Numbered from the stretch's first letter, positions 51,826 through 60,809 are shown. The stretch is 64,000 nucleotides of DNA from Limisphaera sp049537155 (GCF_049537155.1 NZ_JBMVQZ010000017.1:9828-73827); one strand, 5' to 3'. The notes: generated by a model from the sequence alone, not told the origin. Program-made: numbers and translations.

Positions 51826-53931
51826 ATGACCGACCTGGCTTGGGAAGAGCGGGCAGCGCGGGGGGCCATCATCCCCCCGATGTCGTTCCTCGGCCTGTTG
51901 CTCGCCCTGGGCTCGGTGTGCGGGGGATGCGCGGGACAGGCGCAAGGGACGCCCACCGGCGCCTCTGCCACGGAGTACTGGCGGCCCGGTTACCACTTCA
52001 CACCGGAGCGGAATTGGATGAACGATCCCAACGGACTGGTCTGGCTCGAGGACGAGTTTCATCTGTTTTACCAGCACAATCCGTTCGGCGACCGGTGGGG
52101 GCACATGAGCTGGGGGCATGCGGTGAGTCCGGACCTGGTGCACTGGACCCATCTACCCGTGGCGCTGCCTGAACAACCGCGTTACATGATCTTCTCCGGC
52201 AGCGCGGTGGTGGACCGGCACCATACCAGCGGGTTCGGTCGCGACGGTGTCACGCCCTTGGTGGCCATCTTCACGGCCCATTTCACCGACCGTCCGCGTC
52301 AGGCGCAGTACATCGCCTGGAGCCCGGATCGGGGACGCACCTGGCACCTGTACGAGGGCAACCCGGTTTTGGACATCGGGGAGGCGGATTTTCGCGATCC
52401 CAAGGTCTTCTGGCACGCACCGAGTGGACGCTGGATCATGGTGGTGGCATGGCCGCACCGTCGGCAGGTCCGGTTCTACGCTTCGCCGAACCTTCGGGAC
52501 TGGACGCACCTGAGCGATTTCGGCCCGGCCGGCTGTGTGGAAGGGGTTTGGGAATGCCCGGATCTGTTCGAGCTGCCGGTGGAAGGGTGGTCGGGGCAAT
52601 CGAGATGGGTGTTGGTGGTGAGCGTCAGCGGTGGTGCGCCCAACGGCGGCTCGGGTTGCCAGTACTTTGTGGGCCACTTCGATGGGATGCGCTTCGTGCT
52701 GGACGAGTCCCATCCGAAGCCCGAAGCGGAGATCGTTCCGGCAGGCCGGCTGCTGGCGGATTTCGAGGGTGACGATTACGCGGGATGGACGGTCTCCGGC
52801 ACGGCGTTCGGAACGAGGCCGGCCCGGGGGACCTTGGAACGGCAACAGCCGGTCACGGGCCATCGGGGAAGCGGCCTGGTCAATTCGTACCTCGGCGGCG
52901 ACGAACCACAGGGAAGCCTCCGATCGCCGCCGTTCGTCATCACGCATGATTATCTGAATTTTCTCATCGGGGGCGGGGCACATCCGGGGCGGACCTGCGT
53001 GAATCTGTGGGTGGACGGTGCCGTGGTGCGGACGGCCACCGGCAAGAATCGCGAACAGTTGGAGTGGCGATCGTGGGATGTACGGGCCTGGCGGGGTCGA
53101 ACCGGTGCGTTGGAGATCGTGGACCGGCATTCGGGTGGATGGGGCCATGTCAACGTGGACCATGTCATGCTGGCCGATGCCCCGGCGCGATCTGCGACCC
53201 AGCCGGCCCTCTGGGTGGATTCCGGGCGCGACTGTTACGCGGCGGTGACCTGGTCCGATCTGCCGCCCGAGGACGGCCGGCGGATTCTGCTAGGGTGGAT
53301 GGTGAACCTCGAATACGCGGGTGACGTGCCAACTGCCCCCTGGCGGGGAACCATGACGGTGCCGCGGGAGTTGACCCTGGTGCAAACGTCCGATGGACCG
53401 CGCCTGGCCCAGCGACCCGTCCGCGAGCTGGCACGGCTGCGGCAGACCCGGCTGTCGTTTGCCGATGTCGATCCGACCCGTGCGAATGTTCGGATTGCCC
53501 GGTCCGGTCTCCGTGGACCACGGATGGAGATCGTCGCAGAGTTCGAGTTTCGCGATGACGCGCCGTTTGGCATGGAACTTTTTGTGGCGCCGGGTGTGGC
53601 CACCCGCATCGAGTGCGACCCGCGGGAAGGCCGGCTCCGGCTGGATCGGAGCCGATCAGGTTCGCCGAGGTTTCACCCCGGCTTCGAGCGGCCGCTCGAA
53701 GCGCCTTGGGATGCCGGCACCGGCCGGCTCGACCTGCACGTGTTGTGCGATGCGTCCTCGGTGGAGGTGTTTGCCGCGGGCGGGACGGTGACCCTGACCG
53801 GGCTGGTCTTTCCTCCGGCGGGCGCCAGGGAGTGGCGAGTGTGGGGTCGGGACGGATCGGTGAGGGTCCGGCGGCTCGAAGCCTGGGAACTTCGGGACGC
53901 CCGTCACGGGCCGGGGTCGGCCGCGGATTGA
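51826..53931 (+). CDS. Secreted GH32 fructan-hydrolase (levanase/inulinase/invertase type) with an inserted domain
   Basis: 701 residues. Residues ~19-40 (MSFLGLLLALGSVCGGC) look like a lipoprotein or Sec signal; an in-frame ATG at 51880 may be the real start. The GH32 nucleophile motif is WMNDPNGLVWLEDEFHLFYQ (~residues 64-83), followed by FRDPKVFW (stabiliser Asp) and GVWECPDLFEL (acid/base Glu). Between blade 4 and the final blade (LWVDSGRDCYAAVTWSDLP) lies a ~165-residue insertion (VTGHRGSGLVNSYLGGDE, LNFLIGGGAHPGRTCVNL), which looks like a beta-sandwich. A C-terminal beta-sandwich follows. The enzyme releases fructose from beta-fructans; linkage preference is not predictable. Paired with the sugar porter upstream. 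Confidence 0.9.
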   Translation: MTDLAWEERAARGAIIPPMSFLGLLLALGSVCGGCAGQAQGTPTGASATEYWRPGYHFTPERNWMNDPNGLVWLEDEFHLFYQHNPFGDRWGHMSWGHAVSPDLVHWTHLPVALPEQPRYMIFSGSAVVDRHHTSGFGRDGVTPLVAIFTAHFTDRPRQAQYIAWSPDRGRTWHLYEGNPVLDIGEADFRDPKVFWHAPSGRWIMVVAWPHRRQVRFYASPNLRDWTHLSDFGPAGCVEGVWECPDLFELPVEGWSGQSRWVLVVSVSGGAPNGGSGCQYFVGHFDGMRFVLDESHPKPEAEIVPAGRLLADFEGDDYAGWTVSGTAFGTRPARGTLERQQPVTGHRGSGLVNSYLGGDEPQGSLRSPPFVITHDYLNFLIGGGAHPGRTCVNLWVDGAVVRTATGKNREQLEWRSWDVRAWRGRTGALEIVDRHSGGWGHVNVDHVMLADAPARSATQPALWVDSGRDCYAAVTWSDLPPEDGRRILLGWMVNLEYAGDVPTAPWRGTMTVPRELTLVQTSDGPRLAQRPVRELARLRQTRLSFADVDPTRANVRIARSGLRGPRMEIVAEFEFRDDAPFGMELFVAPGVATRIECDPREGRLRLDRSRSGSPRFHPGFERPLEAPWDAGTGRLDLHVLCDASSVEVFAAGGTVTLTGLVFPPAGAREWRVWGRDGSVRVRRLEAWELRDARHGPGSAAD

Positions 53932-54225
53932 GCGTGGGCGGGCGCGGGAATGGATCAGCTCCGACTTTGCCGGCGTGCAACGATCCTGCCGCCCGGCGCG
54001 GCGGACTTCTGCTTCGCCGGGTGGGAGTCCCGTGGGAACGGGCTGGCCGGGTGGGGTGTGGCCTCCGCACGGGGCGGCCGGAGGGACCACTTTCCGGCGG
54101 TTCGCAACGGCGCGGCGGGGGGCGAAAGGGCGGCTCTTGCGGGAGGGAGCCACCTGCGGGCAGAAGATACTCCGGGCCGACGTTCGAAGTTGTGCACACG
54201 GCCGGGCCGCGCTATCGGCTGGGGC

Positions 54226-54993
54226 ATGGACACGGAACAGGAGGCGCTGGTGCGCATTTTGCGGGAGGCGAACCGGGTGCTGATCTTCACCGGTGCGGGA
54301 ATTTCCACCGCCAGCGGCATCCCGGATTTTCGAGGTCCGGGCGGCGTTTGGACAAGGCGCCGTCCGGTGACCTGGCAGGAATTCCTTTCCTCGCACGAGG
54401 GACGCGTGGCGCATTGGGAGTACAAGTTGGAAGGGTGGACGGCTTTCCGGGATGCACAACCCAACGCCGCTCATCGGGCGGTGGTGGATTTGGAACGGGC
54501 GGGCAAGGTGCTGCTGGTGGTGACACAGAACATTGACGGGCTGCATCAGTTGGCCGGCACATCTCCGGATCGGCTGGTGGAACTGCATGGAACGAACCGC
54601 TGGATCGAATGCATCGGGTGCGGGAAACGGTTCGAGCCGGATCCGGTTTTCGAGGAATTCCGGCAGACCCGCCAGCCGCCGCGTTGTCCCTGCGGCGGGT
54701 GGCTGAAGCCGGCGACCATCAGCTTCGGTCAGCCGTTGCGTCCGGGGGACTTGGAACGGGCCTTTGAAGGGGCCCGGGAATGCGACGCCGTGGTTGCGCT
54801 CGGTTCTTCTCTCACGGTTTATCCAGCCGCCGAGGTTCCCCTGACGGCCGCGCGGCGCGGCGTGCCCTATGGGATCGTGAACCGCGGGCCGACCGAGCAC
54901 GATGGATTGCCCGAGGTGAGCGTGCGGGTGGAAGGGGACGTTTCGGTGGTCTTCCCGGAAATGGTAAGGGCGGCGCTGAACTCCGCGGCATGA
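54226..54993 (+). CDS. NAD-dependent protein deacylase (sirtuin)
   Basis: 255 residues from ATG 54226 (MDTEQEALVRILREANRVL). NAD site is FTGAGISTASGIPDFRGPGG, TQNIDGLHQLAG follows, and the catalytic His is in VELHGTNRWIECIGCG. Four zinc cysteines are visible: CIGCG and RCPCGG. VALGSSLTVYPAAEVPLTAA and the IVNRGPTEHD segment complete the fold. Class is near CobB/Sir2 class II-III without the Tyr/Arg pair checked. It deacylates lysines, often acetyl-CoA synthetase, in the cytoplasm. It sits about 295 bases after the GH32 gene; the open frame upstream of 54226 is not conserved. Confidence 0.93.
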   Translation: MDTEQEALVRILREANRVLIFTGAGISTASGIPDFRGPGGVWTRRRPVTWQEFLSSHEGRVAHWEYKLEGWTAFRDAQPNAAHRAVVDLERAGKVLLVVTQNIDGLHQLAGTSPDRLVELHGTNRWIECIGCGKRFEPDPVFEEFRQTRQPPRCPCGGWLKPATISFGQPLRPGDLERAFEGARECDAVVALGSSLTVYPAAEVPLTAARRGVPYGIVNRGPTEHDGLPEVSVRVEGDVSVVFPEMVRAALNSAA

Positions 54994-55089
54994 GGAGTGG
55001 CGCGCCGCCCGACCGGGCGATTCCGTGTTGGCAGTGGCGCTGCCGTCCCGCGGAAACCGACCGCGGGCGACAGCCGCGCGCGGGCCGGG

Positions 55090-56523
55090 TTAGATTTCCC
55101 AACCCTTCCGGTAGGTGCGCTTGATGTACTGGTCGGCTTCCGGCGCGTTTTTGGCGCGCATGTTGGGGCCGTCCCATTCCAGCCGCCTGCCCACCTGAAG
55201 GGCCACGCAACCCAGCAGGATGATCTCGGTCAGATAGGCTGCGATGTCGAAGTCGGAATAGCACTTTCCGTTGCCCTTGCAGGCGGCGATCCATTCGAGG
55301 TGCTGGCGCCGGTCGGCATCTCCGTCGAACGGATTGCGTTCGATGGTTTGCGGGATGGCCTTGACGGCCTCGTGCCGCTGGCCGTCCACCATTTCCTTGT
55401 CGCCCTTGAGCTTGACGAAGAAGCGGGCGCCGTAGTCATCGGGGGAGAAGAGGACTCCCTTGTCACCGATCAGGACGCATCCACTACCGGGCACGGTGCC
55501 CATCATGGCCTCGACGTCCGCGGTGACCTCACGCGGCGGCTTGTTGCTGCCGTCGTGCCGGTACGGGTTGTCCTTGAGCGGGTTGCCGCCGTCGTACCAC
55601 CAGAACGTCACCGGGGCCATCCCCTCCCGTGCCGGGAACTGGAACCGGATGCGGGATTTGAGCGGATAGCTTTCCTTGTTCATTCCGGAAGACCAGGCCT
55701 CGACCTCGGTTGGGTAACCCAGCTTCAACGCCCGGAACGGCATGTTGGCCGTGTGGCAGGCCATGTCACCCAGTGCGCCGGTGCCGAAGTCGAGCCAGCC
55801 GCGCCAGTTGAAGGGATGGTACACATCCTTCTTGTAGGGACGCCACGGGGCCCGGCCCAGCCACAGGTCCCAGTCCAATGTAGGTGGAACAGGATCCTCA
55901 CCCGACGGCCGGCCCATCCCCTGCGGCCAGATCGGCCGGTTGCTCCAGACGTGGACCTCCCGGACCTGGCCGATCAGACCGGCTTGGATGCATTCGACGG
56001 CCCGGCGCAGTCCGTCCTCGGCGCTGCCCTGGTTGCCCATCTGGGTGACCACGCGGTACTGGCGCGCCAGTTTCCGGAGCAGGCGCGCCTCGTACACCGT
56101 CTGCGTCAGTGGCTTCTGGCAGTAGACGTGCTTGCCCATGCGAATGGCGGTGGCGGCCACAATGCCATGCATGTGGTCGGGCGTGGAAATGATCACCGCA
56201 TCGAGCGATTTCTCCTGCTCGAGCATTTTCCGCCAGTCGCGGTAGAAGCGGGCCTTGGGATACTTCTTGATCTGGCTGGCGGCGTGCGCCTCGTCCACGT
56301 CGCACAGGGCCACGATGTTCTCGCTGGCGCAATGATCGGTGTCGCTGGCGCCCTTGCCGGCGGCGCCCACGACGCCGATGTTGAGCTTCTCGTTGGGCGA
56401 GATGCGGCGTGGCCGGGGGCGTACACAGCCGCTGAAAGCCAGTCCGCCGGCGGCCACCGAACTGAGGAAGATGAAGGTCCTGCGTGTGATCGGTCGGGTA
56501 GAAGTTGGTTGAGTGTTTTCCAT
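55090..56523 (-). CDS. Tat-exported Gfo/Idh/MocA family oxidoreductase
   Basis: 477 residues. The N terminus has the twin-arginine motif ITRRTFIFLSSVAAGG followed by LAFSGC, suggesting Tat export and possible lipidation. The Rossmann NAD(P) site is NIGVVGAAGKGASDTDH (~residues 48-64); AVIISTPDHMHGIVAATAIRMG and GKHVYCQKPLTQT (the usual EKP block, here QKP) follow. The C-terminal substrate domain has WRGWLDFGTGALGDMACHTAN. Family members oxidise or rearrange sugars or glycosides using a bound cofactor. Exported versions are abundant in Verrucomicrobia and Planctomycetes and are often linked to glycan degradation. It is divergent from the VPDSG gene across a long intergenic region. Confidence 0.88.
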   Translation of the reverse strand: MENTQPTSTRPITRRTFIFLSSVAAGGLAFSGCVRPRPRRISPNEKLNIGVVGAAGKGASDTDHCASENIVALCDVDEAHAASQIKKYPKARFYRDWRKMLEQEKSLDAVIISTPDHMHGIVAATAIRMGKHVYCQKPLTQTVYEARLLRKLARQYRVVTQMGNQGSAEDGLRRAVECIQAGLIGQVREVHVWSNRPIWPQGMGRPSGEDPVPPTLDWDLWLGRAPWRPYKKDVYHPFNWRGWLDFGTGALGDMACHTANMPFRALKLGYPTEVEAWSSGMNKESYPLKSRIRFQFPAREGMAPVTFWWYDGGNPLKDNPYRHDGSNKPPREVTADVEAMMGTVPGSGCVLIGDKGVLFSPDDYGARFFVKLKGDKEMVDGQRHEAVKAIPQTIERNPFDGDADRRQHLEWIAACKGNGKCYSDFDIAAYLTEIILLGCVALQVGRRLEWDGPNMRAKNAPEADQYIKRTYRKGWEI

Positions 56524-57138
56524 GTGGGCGTTTTAGACGGACTGCAAAGGACCCACAAGGAGTTTTTTGTGCGGAACGTCCGGTGCAGCGCGGTTCAAAA
56601 AAGTGAGCTTTTTGACACGTTGGGGTTGGCGTTTTTCGTGTCGGGGAGCCGGGCGGTGCCGGAGCATGGCCGGTGCTGGTCGTCCTCCCGGGTGGGCTTG
56701 GCTCCGGGCGGGGATTCACGGGGTCGGTGAAAACGGGCTGAAGGGTGCGGTAGCTGGACGGTGGCGGGGTCGGGGACAGGCCCGGTGTTTCCAGCACCAG
56801 CCCAAGCTTCCGGTGGTGTCTCGTCGAGCACAGGTGACCCTCAGCGTTTTACTTCCCCGGTCGTTACGATGGGGTCGAAAAGCGACCTTTGAGCGGCTGG
56901 CCACTGGAAGGAGGCTTGAAAAGTGTAAACTTCGACTGACACTCTCCTTCTGCAATTAACGTTATAGTGTCGGTTTGGTTAACAGCCTGTCAAATGTCAT
57001 TGTGCTGCCGGTTTTCCGACCAAAGTTGCAAGTTGCTGGACCGCAGTTCGATGTATTCGAAGCGACCATTCCTTTTCATGTTTGGCCTGGAACCAGCTAT
57101 TTTTTTTGTGCACGCGGAGTAGCCGGAGGGACTGTCAA
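56524..57138. other. Divergent intergenic region, AT-rich toward the VPDGGST gene
   Basis: About 615 bases. Composition shifts from GC-rich to noticeably AT-rich around 56870-57110, as expected for a promoter region of the downstream gene. TATAGT at 56963-56968 could be a -10 for the plus strand, but no -35 sits at the right distance. A CTGACA lies 21 bases before it. No RNA gene is recognised. Confidence 0.45.
57125..57130 (+). promoter_or_regulatory. Ribosome binding site deciding a TTG start
   Basis: GGAGGG eight bases before TTG at 57139. The resulting protein starts with a short, well-formed signal peptide (NRHLILVALMAGVVAAIA). The earlier in-frame TTG at 57082 has no such site and would place 19 polar residues ahead of it. 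Confidence 0.6.
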
Positions 57139-57816
57139 TTGAACCGACACTTGATTTTGGTTGCGCTGATGGCGGGCGTGGTGGCTGCCATAGCCACGGA
57201 GTTCACGTTCGTGCCGAATGACAAGAACGGGGACCCGGACGATGTCTGGGACTTGGACCACAACTACTGGTACACGTGGGGGTTCAAGAACTTCGCCCTC
57301 CCAGAGGGCGAAACCATCACGGAGGCGGTTTTGACGATCCGCAACGTCAACAATTGGACTGCGGCTGAAAACGGCCAGAACTGGCTCCGCCTGTATCTGC
57401 TGGACACTGCGGAGAACCCGTACAACGGGCGGTGGGACCAGGGCAATCCGCCGGCCGGCCGGTTGCGTCGTTATGCCGACGCCGACAATGGCACCGACAA
57501 CATATCGGGTCTGGCGTGGACGGCGAAGGTGCACATCGGCACTTACACGGACCACGATGGCGGCCCGGGTGGGGACGAGGTGACCTTGGTTTATTCGTTC
57601 GGGGCTTTGGGTATGCTTGATGAGCTGGAGGCGTACATTGCGAATGGGAACGATTTTGGGTTGGCGTTCGATCCGGACTGTCACTACTGGAACGATGGCG
57701 TGTTGTTCACGCTCACCACGGGGGCGCGCCATGTTCCGGACGGAGGCAGCACGGTATGGTTGATGGCTTTTGGGGTCGGCACGGCAGCCTGGGCCGGGCG
57801 ACGTCGTTCGGCTTGA
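57139..57816 (+). CDS. Exported protein with VPDSG-type sorting signal, otherwise unrecognised
   Basis: 225 residues from a TTG start at 57139. After the signal peptide the mature region starts TEFTFVPNDKNGDPDDVWD. Its C terminus, VPDGGSTVWLMAFGVGTAAW followed by AGRRR, matches the VPDSG-CTERM sorting signal used in Verrucomicrobia: tripartite motif, membrane helix, basic end. The central region (YTWGFKNFALPEGETITEAV, LYLLDTAENPYNGRWDQGNP, AGRLRRYADADNG) is a beta-rich unit that I cannot assign. It is clearly related to the next gene, sharing the LLDTAENP and GRLRRY blocks in the same order. Function unknown; probably a surface or envelope protein anchored or sorted by an exosortase. Confidence 0.75.
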   Translation: MNRHLILVALMAGVVAAIATEFTFVPNDKNGDPDDVWDLDHNYWYTWGFKNFALPEGETITEAVLTIRNVNNWTAAENGQNWLRLYLLDTAENPYNGRWDQGNPPAGRLRRYADADNGTDNISGLAWTAKVHIGTYTDHDGGPGGDEVTLVYSFGALGMLDELEAYIANGNDFGLAFDPDCHYWNDGVLFTLTTGARHVPDGGSTVWLMAFGVGTAAWAGRRRSA

Positions 57817-57835
57817 GTTTGCCGTCCACTCCGCT

Positions 57836-57881
57836 CCCGCAGCGCCACTCCGGACATCCCGCCGGGGTGGCGCTCTGCGGG
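57836..57881 (+). repeat. Long inverted repeat between the two VPxGGST paralogs
   Basis: CCCGCAGCGCCAC at 57836-57848 pairs with GTGGCG (57867-57872) and CTGCGGG (57875-57881), with a two-base CT bulge; the loop is about 18 bases. It starts 20 bases after the stop at 57816. There is no T-tail, so it may be a factor-dependent or mRNA-stabilising hairpin. Confidence 0.5.
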
Positions 57882-58096
57882 GGGACGCAGCGAACTCTCC
57901 CTTCTTCCCCTTCCAAAGTCTGCGGGGTGTACGGCTGGCGTCTTTCTTCGGCATTCGACGCGGCGGGCAGGCTCGCCGCCGGTCTGATTGTCGGTCGGCG
58001 GAGAGTTTCCAGTTTACCTGAGGCAGGGTCTGCCGATATAGGAGCGGGCAGGAGGGCGGCCGCCGATGGGTTTGGGCGGACGCTTCGCTGGACCGT

Positions 58097-58885
58097 ATGA
58101 GCAGCCGAGTGGGGATCCGGTGGATATGGATTCTGGCAATGTGGGTGCTGCTCGGGACCTTGTGGCCCGCAGGGTCCGCGAGCGGTGCGGAGCATGTTTT
58201 GCGCGTCAGCGACGGGGTGTCCGACCCGAACGAACCCTTTTATTTGACGGAGCGTCATTATTTCACGTGGGGCGTGCGTGGCTTCTCGCCCGGTCCCACC
58301 GAGGAACTGGAGGACGCGATACTGCTTGTGGCAGTGCCGCAACCGGCGGGTGTCCCGGCGGGGGCGGTTCGGTTGCGCGTTCAGCTGCTGGACACGGCCG
58401 AGAACCCTGAAAACGGGGTGCGCGACGAGGCAATGCCGCCGCGGGGGCGGTTGCGCCGTTACGATTGGGGAACCGTCGATCCGTCGCAGCGAGCGCGAGG
58501 CCCCGAGCTGTCCTGGACGACCCGTGTGGGTCTGCTGAACCGCATCCTGTCCGGGTCTGGCGAAACCGGCCGGCCGGTTCTGGTGCGGTACTCCCTGAGG
58601 GAACACGGGTTGTTGGAGTATTTTCGGACGTTTTGGTCTCATGGGTGGAATTTCGGGCTGGTCATGGATGCAGACGGGGAGTTGGGGCAGCCGCTGGTGC
58701 GTTTTGTGGTGGTCACTCGCGAGATCGCGCCGGCGCCGTTGGGGTCTTGGGGGCGCCCGGTGCCTAGGATCGGTGAGCGCTTCGTTCGGGTTCCCGAAGG
58801 GGGATCCACCTGGGTGATGTTGGCGGCCTTTCTGTGTGGTGCGGCCCTGTGGTGGAGTGTGCGCGGGCGTCGTCCGACACGGTGA
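58097..58885 (+). CDS. Exported protein with VPEGGST sorting signal, paralog of the preceding gene
   Basis: 262 residues. A signal peptide (WIWILAMWVLLGTLWPAGSASG) is followed by a region that follows the previous protein block for block: YFTWGVRGFSPGPTEELEDA, RVQLLDTAENPENGVRDEAM, RGRLRRYDWG, then YSLREHGLLEYFRTFWSHGW and NFGLVMDADGE. The C terminus is VPEGGSTWVMLAAFLCGAAL, a membrane helix, then RGRRPTR: a VPDSG-like signal with Glu in place of Asp. Identity outside these blocks is limited, so this is an old duplication or two members of a family. Function unknown. Confidence 0.75.
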   Translation: MSSRVGIRWIWILAMWVLLGTLWPAGSASGAEHVLRVSDGVSDPNEPFYLTERHYFTWGVRGFSPGPTEELEDAILLVAVPQPAGVPAGAVRLRVQLLDTAENPENGVRDEAMPPRGRLRRYDWGTVDPSQRARGPELSWTTRVGLLNRILSGSGETGRPVLVRYSLREHGLLEYFRTFWSHGWNFGLVMDADGELGQPLVRFVVVTREIAPAPLGSWGRPVPRIGERFVRVPEGGSTWVMLAAFLCGAALWWSVRGRRPTR

Positions 58886-59310
58886 GGGTCGCCGTCCGGG
58901 GTCGCCATCCGGTTCAGTTGATTCCTGCTGGCTTTCCTGACGTTGCCCGACCTTGCGGAGACCGGTGGGAAAGGGTCGGTGTTTTGGGGCCGGTGCCTGC
59001 GTTCCGATGGCGTATCTGCCAGCGCTGGCTTGGGTGCCTCGCCAGAGACGAGTGCCCCGGGCCGTGTGCTCGTCGGGACCGGCGCTGTTGCCCGATCCCG
59101 GCCCGCCTTTTGAAAGACTTCGTGCTTCACACGACGTTCCTCGTTTCCGGGGCCGGACGTCGCGCAGGTTGTGGAGCCGATTTCGGAGAGGAGGGCTTGG
59201 AGAGAAGGGCCTTCATGGGGCCTCCGGGGATGGGTTTACACCGGTTGGACCGAGCGAGCCGACGTCCGCTTGGGAACAGCCGTGCGGGGACCTGCTTCGG
59301 CGCGGGGGGG
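58886..59310. other. Intergenic region between convergent genes
   Basis: 425 bases between the VPEGGST gene (plus) and bioA (minus). I see no terminator-like hairpin with a T-tail, no RNA gene and no convincing small open frame. Confidence 0.45.
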
Positions 59311-60795
59311 TTACGGTCGGGCACGGCGCCGGGTACCCGATCTTCCACGCGGCGGGGTCTTGCCGAAGACCTCTTCGCATGCCTCGGCGAGGGTGTGGAT
59401 GATCTGCCGGACTTCGCGGGGCCGTGTGCAATAGGGTGGCATCAGCACGACGACGTTGCCGATGGGCCGCGTGAGGACGCCCCGCCGGGCCATGGCCTGG
59501 CAAACCCGGATGCCGGCCTGCTCGCGCAGGTCGAAGGGTTCGCGTGTGGTCCAGTCGCGGACCAGTTCCACACCCGCGACGAGGCCCACCTGTCGGATGT
59601 CCCCGACCTGGGGGACGGCCCAGAGTGCGGCCAGCTCCCGGGCCAAGCACTCCTGGAGTCGGATCCGTGCCCTGAAGGAGCCGCGGGATTGCAACAGCTT
59701 GAGGTTTTCCAATGCAGTGGCGGTGCCGAGTTGGTTGGCGGTGTAACTGTGGCCGTGGAAGAACGTTTTGAATTCGTCGTACCGGCCGAGGAAGGCGTCG
59801 AAAACCGCGCGCGTGGTGAGGGTGGCGGCCAGGGGCAGGTAACCGCCCGTGAGCCCTTTGGCCAGGCAGAGAAAGTCGGGTCGGACCTTTTCGTGCTGGC
59901 AGGCGAACAGGGGCGCGTGTGAGGCGGAGAGACGCCGTGGCTCCGGCAGGCCGGTGCGGCCGAAACCTGTCATGACTTCGTCGGCGATCAACAGCACGCC
60001 TTGAGCGCGCGCCAGTTCGCTGACGCGGGCCAGCCAACCCGCTGGTTGGGGGATCATGCCTGCGGCGCCCTGGATAAGGGGTTCGAGCACGAACGCTGCG
60101 TAGGGTTCACCGCGGCGTTTTTTCTGTTGTTCGAGGCGCCCGGCCACCGCGTCCACGCATTCCCACCGGCACTGGCGGTAGGTGCGGGCGTCGGCGCGTT
60201 CAGGTCGGGCGCGGTTGAACGGGCAGCGGTAGCAGTATGGCGCCATGACGGTATCGGTGGGGAACAGCAGCTTGCGCCAGGTGCGGTGGAAGAGCGGGAT
60301 GTGGCCCAGGGCCACCGCGCCGAGTGTGTCGCCGTGGTAGGCACCCTCCAGGGAGAGGAAACGCGGCCGGGATCCGGGGCCGCGGGTGCGGCGGGTGAAT
60401 TCGTAGGCGAGTTTCAGGGCCACTTCGAGCGCGGTGGAGCCGTCGTCGGAATAGAAGACCTTGGTCAGGGCTGGCCCTGAGGCGCGGGGCGTGCGGGCGG
60501 CACGGACCAGCTCGGCGGCCAGGCGTGCGGCCGGTTCGTTGGCCAGGCCGAGGGCGGAGCTGTGGGCGATCTTGCGCAGTTGGCGGGTCAGAGCGGCATT
60601 GAGTCGGGGATGGTTGTGTCCGTGGAGGTTGGTCCAGATGGAGCTGTTGGCGTCGAGGAACTCCCGACCGTGGACGTCGTACAGGCGCGATCCGCGGCCG
60701 GAGACGATGATGATGGGTTCCTGCCGCAGCCAATCGCGCATTTGCGTGAAAGGGTGCCAGACGTAGCGGTGATCGAGTCGCGCCAGCGGGTGCAT
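59311..60795 (-). CDS. bioA: Adenosylmethionine-8-amino-7-oxononanoate aminotransferase
   Basis: BioA converts KAPA to DAPA in biotin synthesis using SAM as amino donor. About 494 residues from ATG 60795 (MHPLARLDHRYVWHPFTQM), the family's normal start. Conserved features are FYSDDGSTALEVALKLAYEF, LEGAYHGDTLGAVALG, the PLP-binding Asp in LLIADEVMTGFGRTG and the Schiff-base Lys in FLCLAKGLTGGYLPLAATL. Between the pyridoxal domain strands an insert with four cysteines (YCYRCPF and YRQCRWEC, ~residues 183-215) stands out. The gene follows bioF by 14 bases, the previous pathway step. The open frame upstream of 60795 overlaps bioF in another frame. Confidence 0.93.
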   Translation of the reverse strand: MHPLARLDHRYVWHPFTQMRDWLRQEPIIIVSGRGSRLYDVHGREFLDANSSIWTNLHGHNHPRLNAALTRQLRKIAHSSALGLANEPAARLAAELVRAARTPRASGPALTKVFYSDDGSTALEVALKLAYEFTRRTRGPGSRPRFLSLEGAYHGDTLGAVALGHIPLFHRTWRKLLFPTDTVMAPYCYRCPFNRARPERADARTYRQCRWECVDAVAGRLEQQKKRRGEPYAAFVLEPLIQGAAGMIPQPAGWLARVSELARAQGVLLIADEVMTGFGRTGLPEPRRLSASHAPLFACQHEKVRPDFLCLAKGLTGGYLPLAATLTTRAVFDAFLGRYDEFKTFFHGHSYTANQLGTATALENLKLLQSRGSFRARIRLQECLARELAALWAVPQVGDIRQVGLVAGVELVRDWTTREPFDLREQAGIRVCQAMARRGVLTRPIGNVVVLMPPYCTRPREVRQIIHTLAEACEEVFGKTPPRGRSGTRRRARP

Positions 60796-60809
60796 GGCCG
60801 GGGCGGGTT

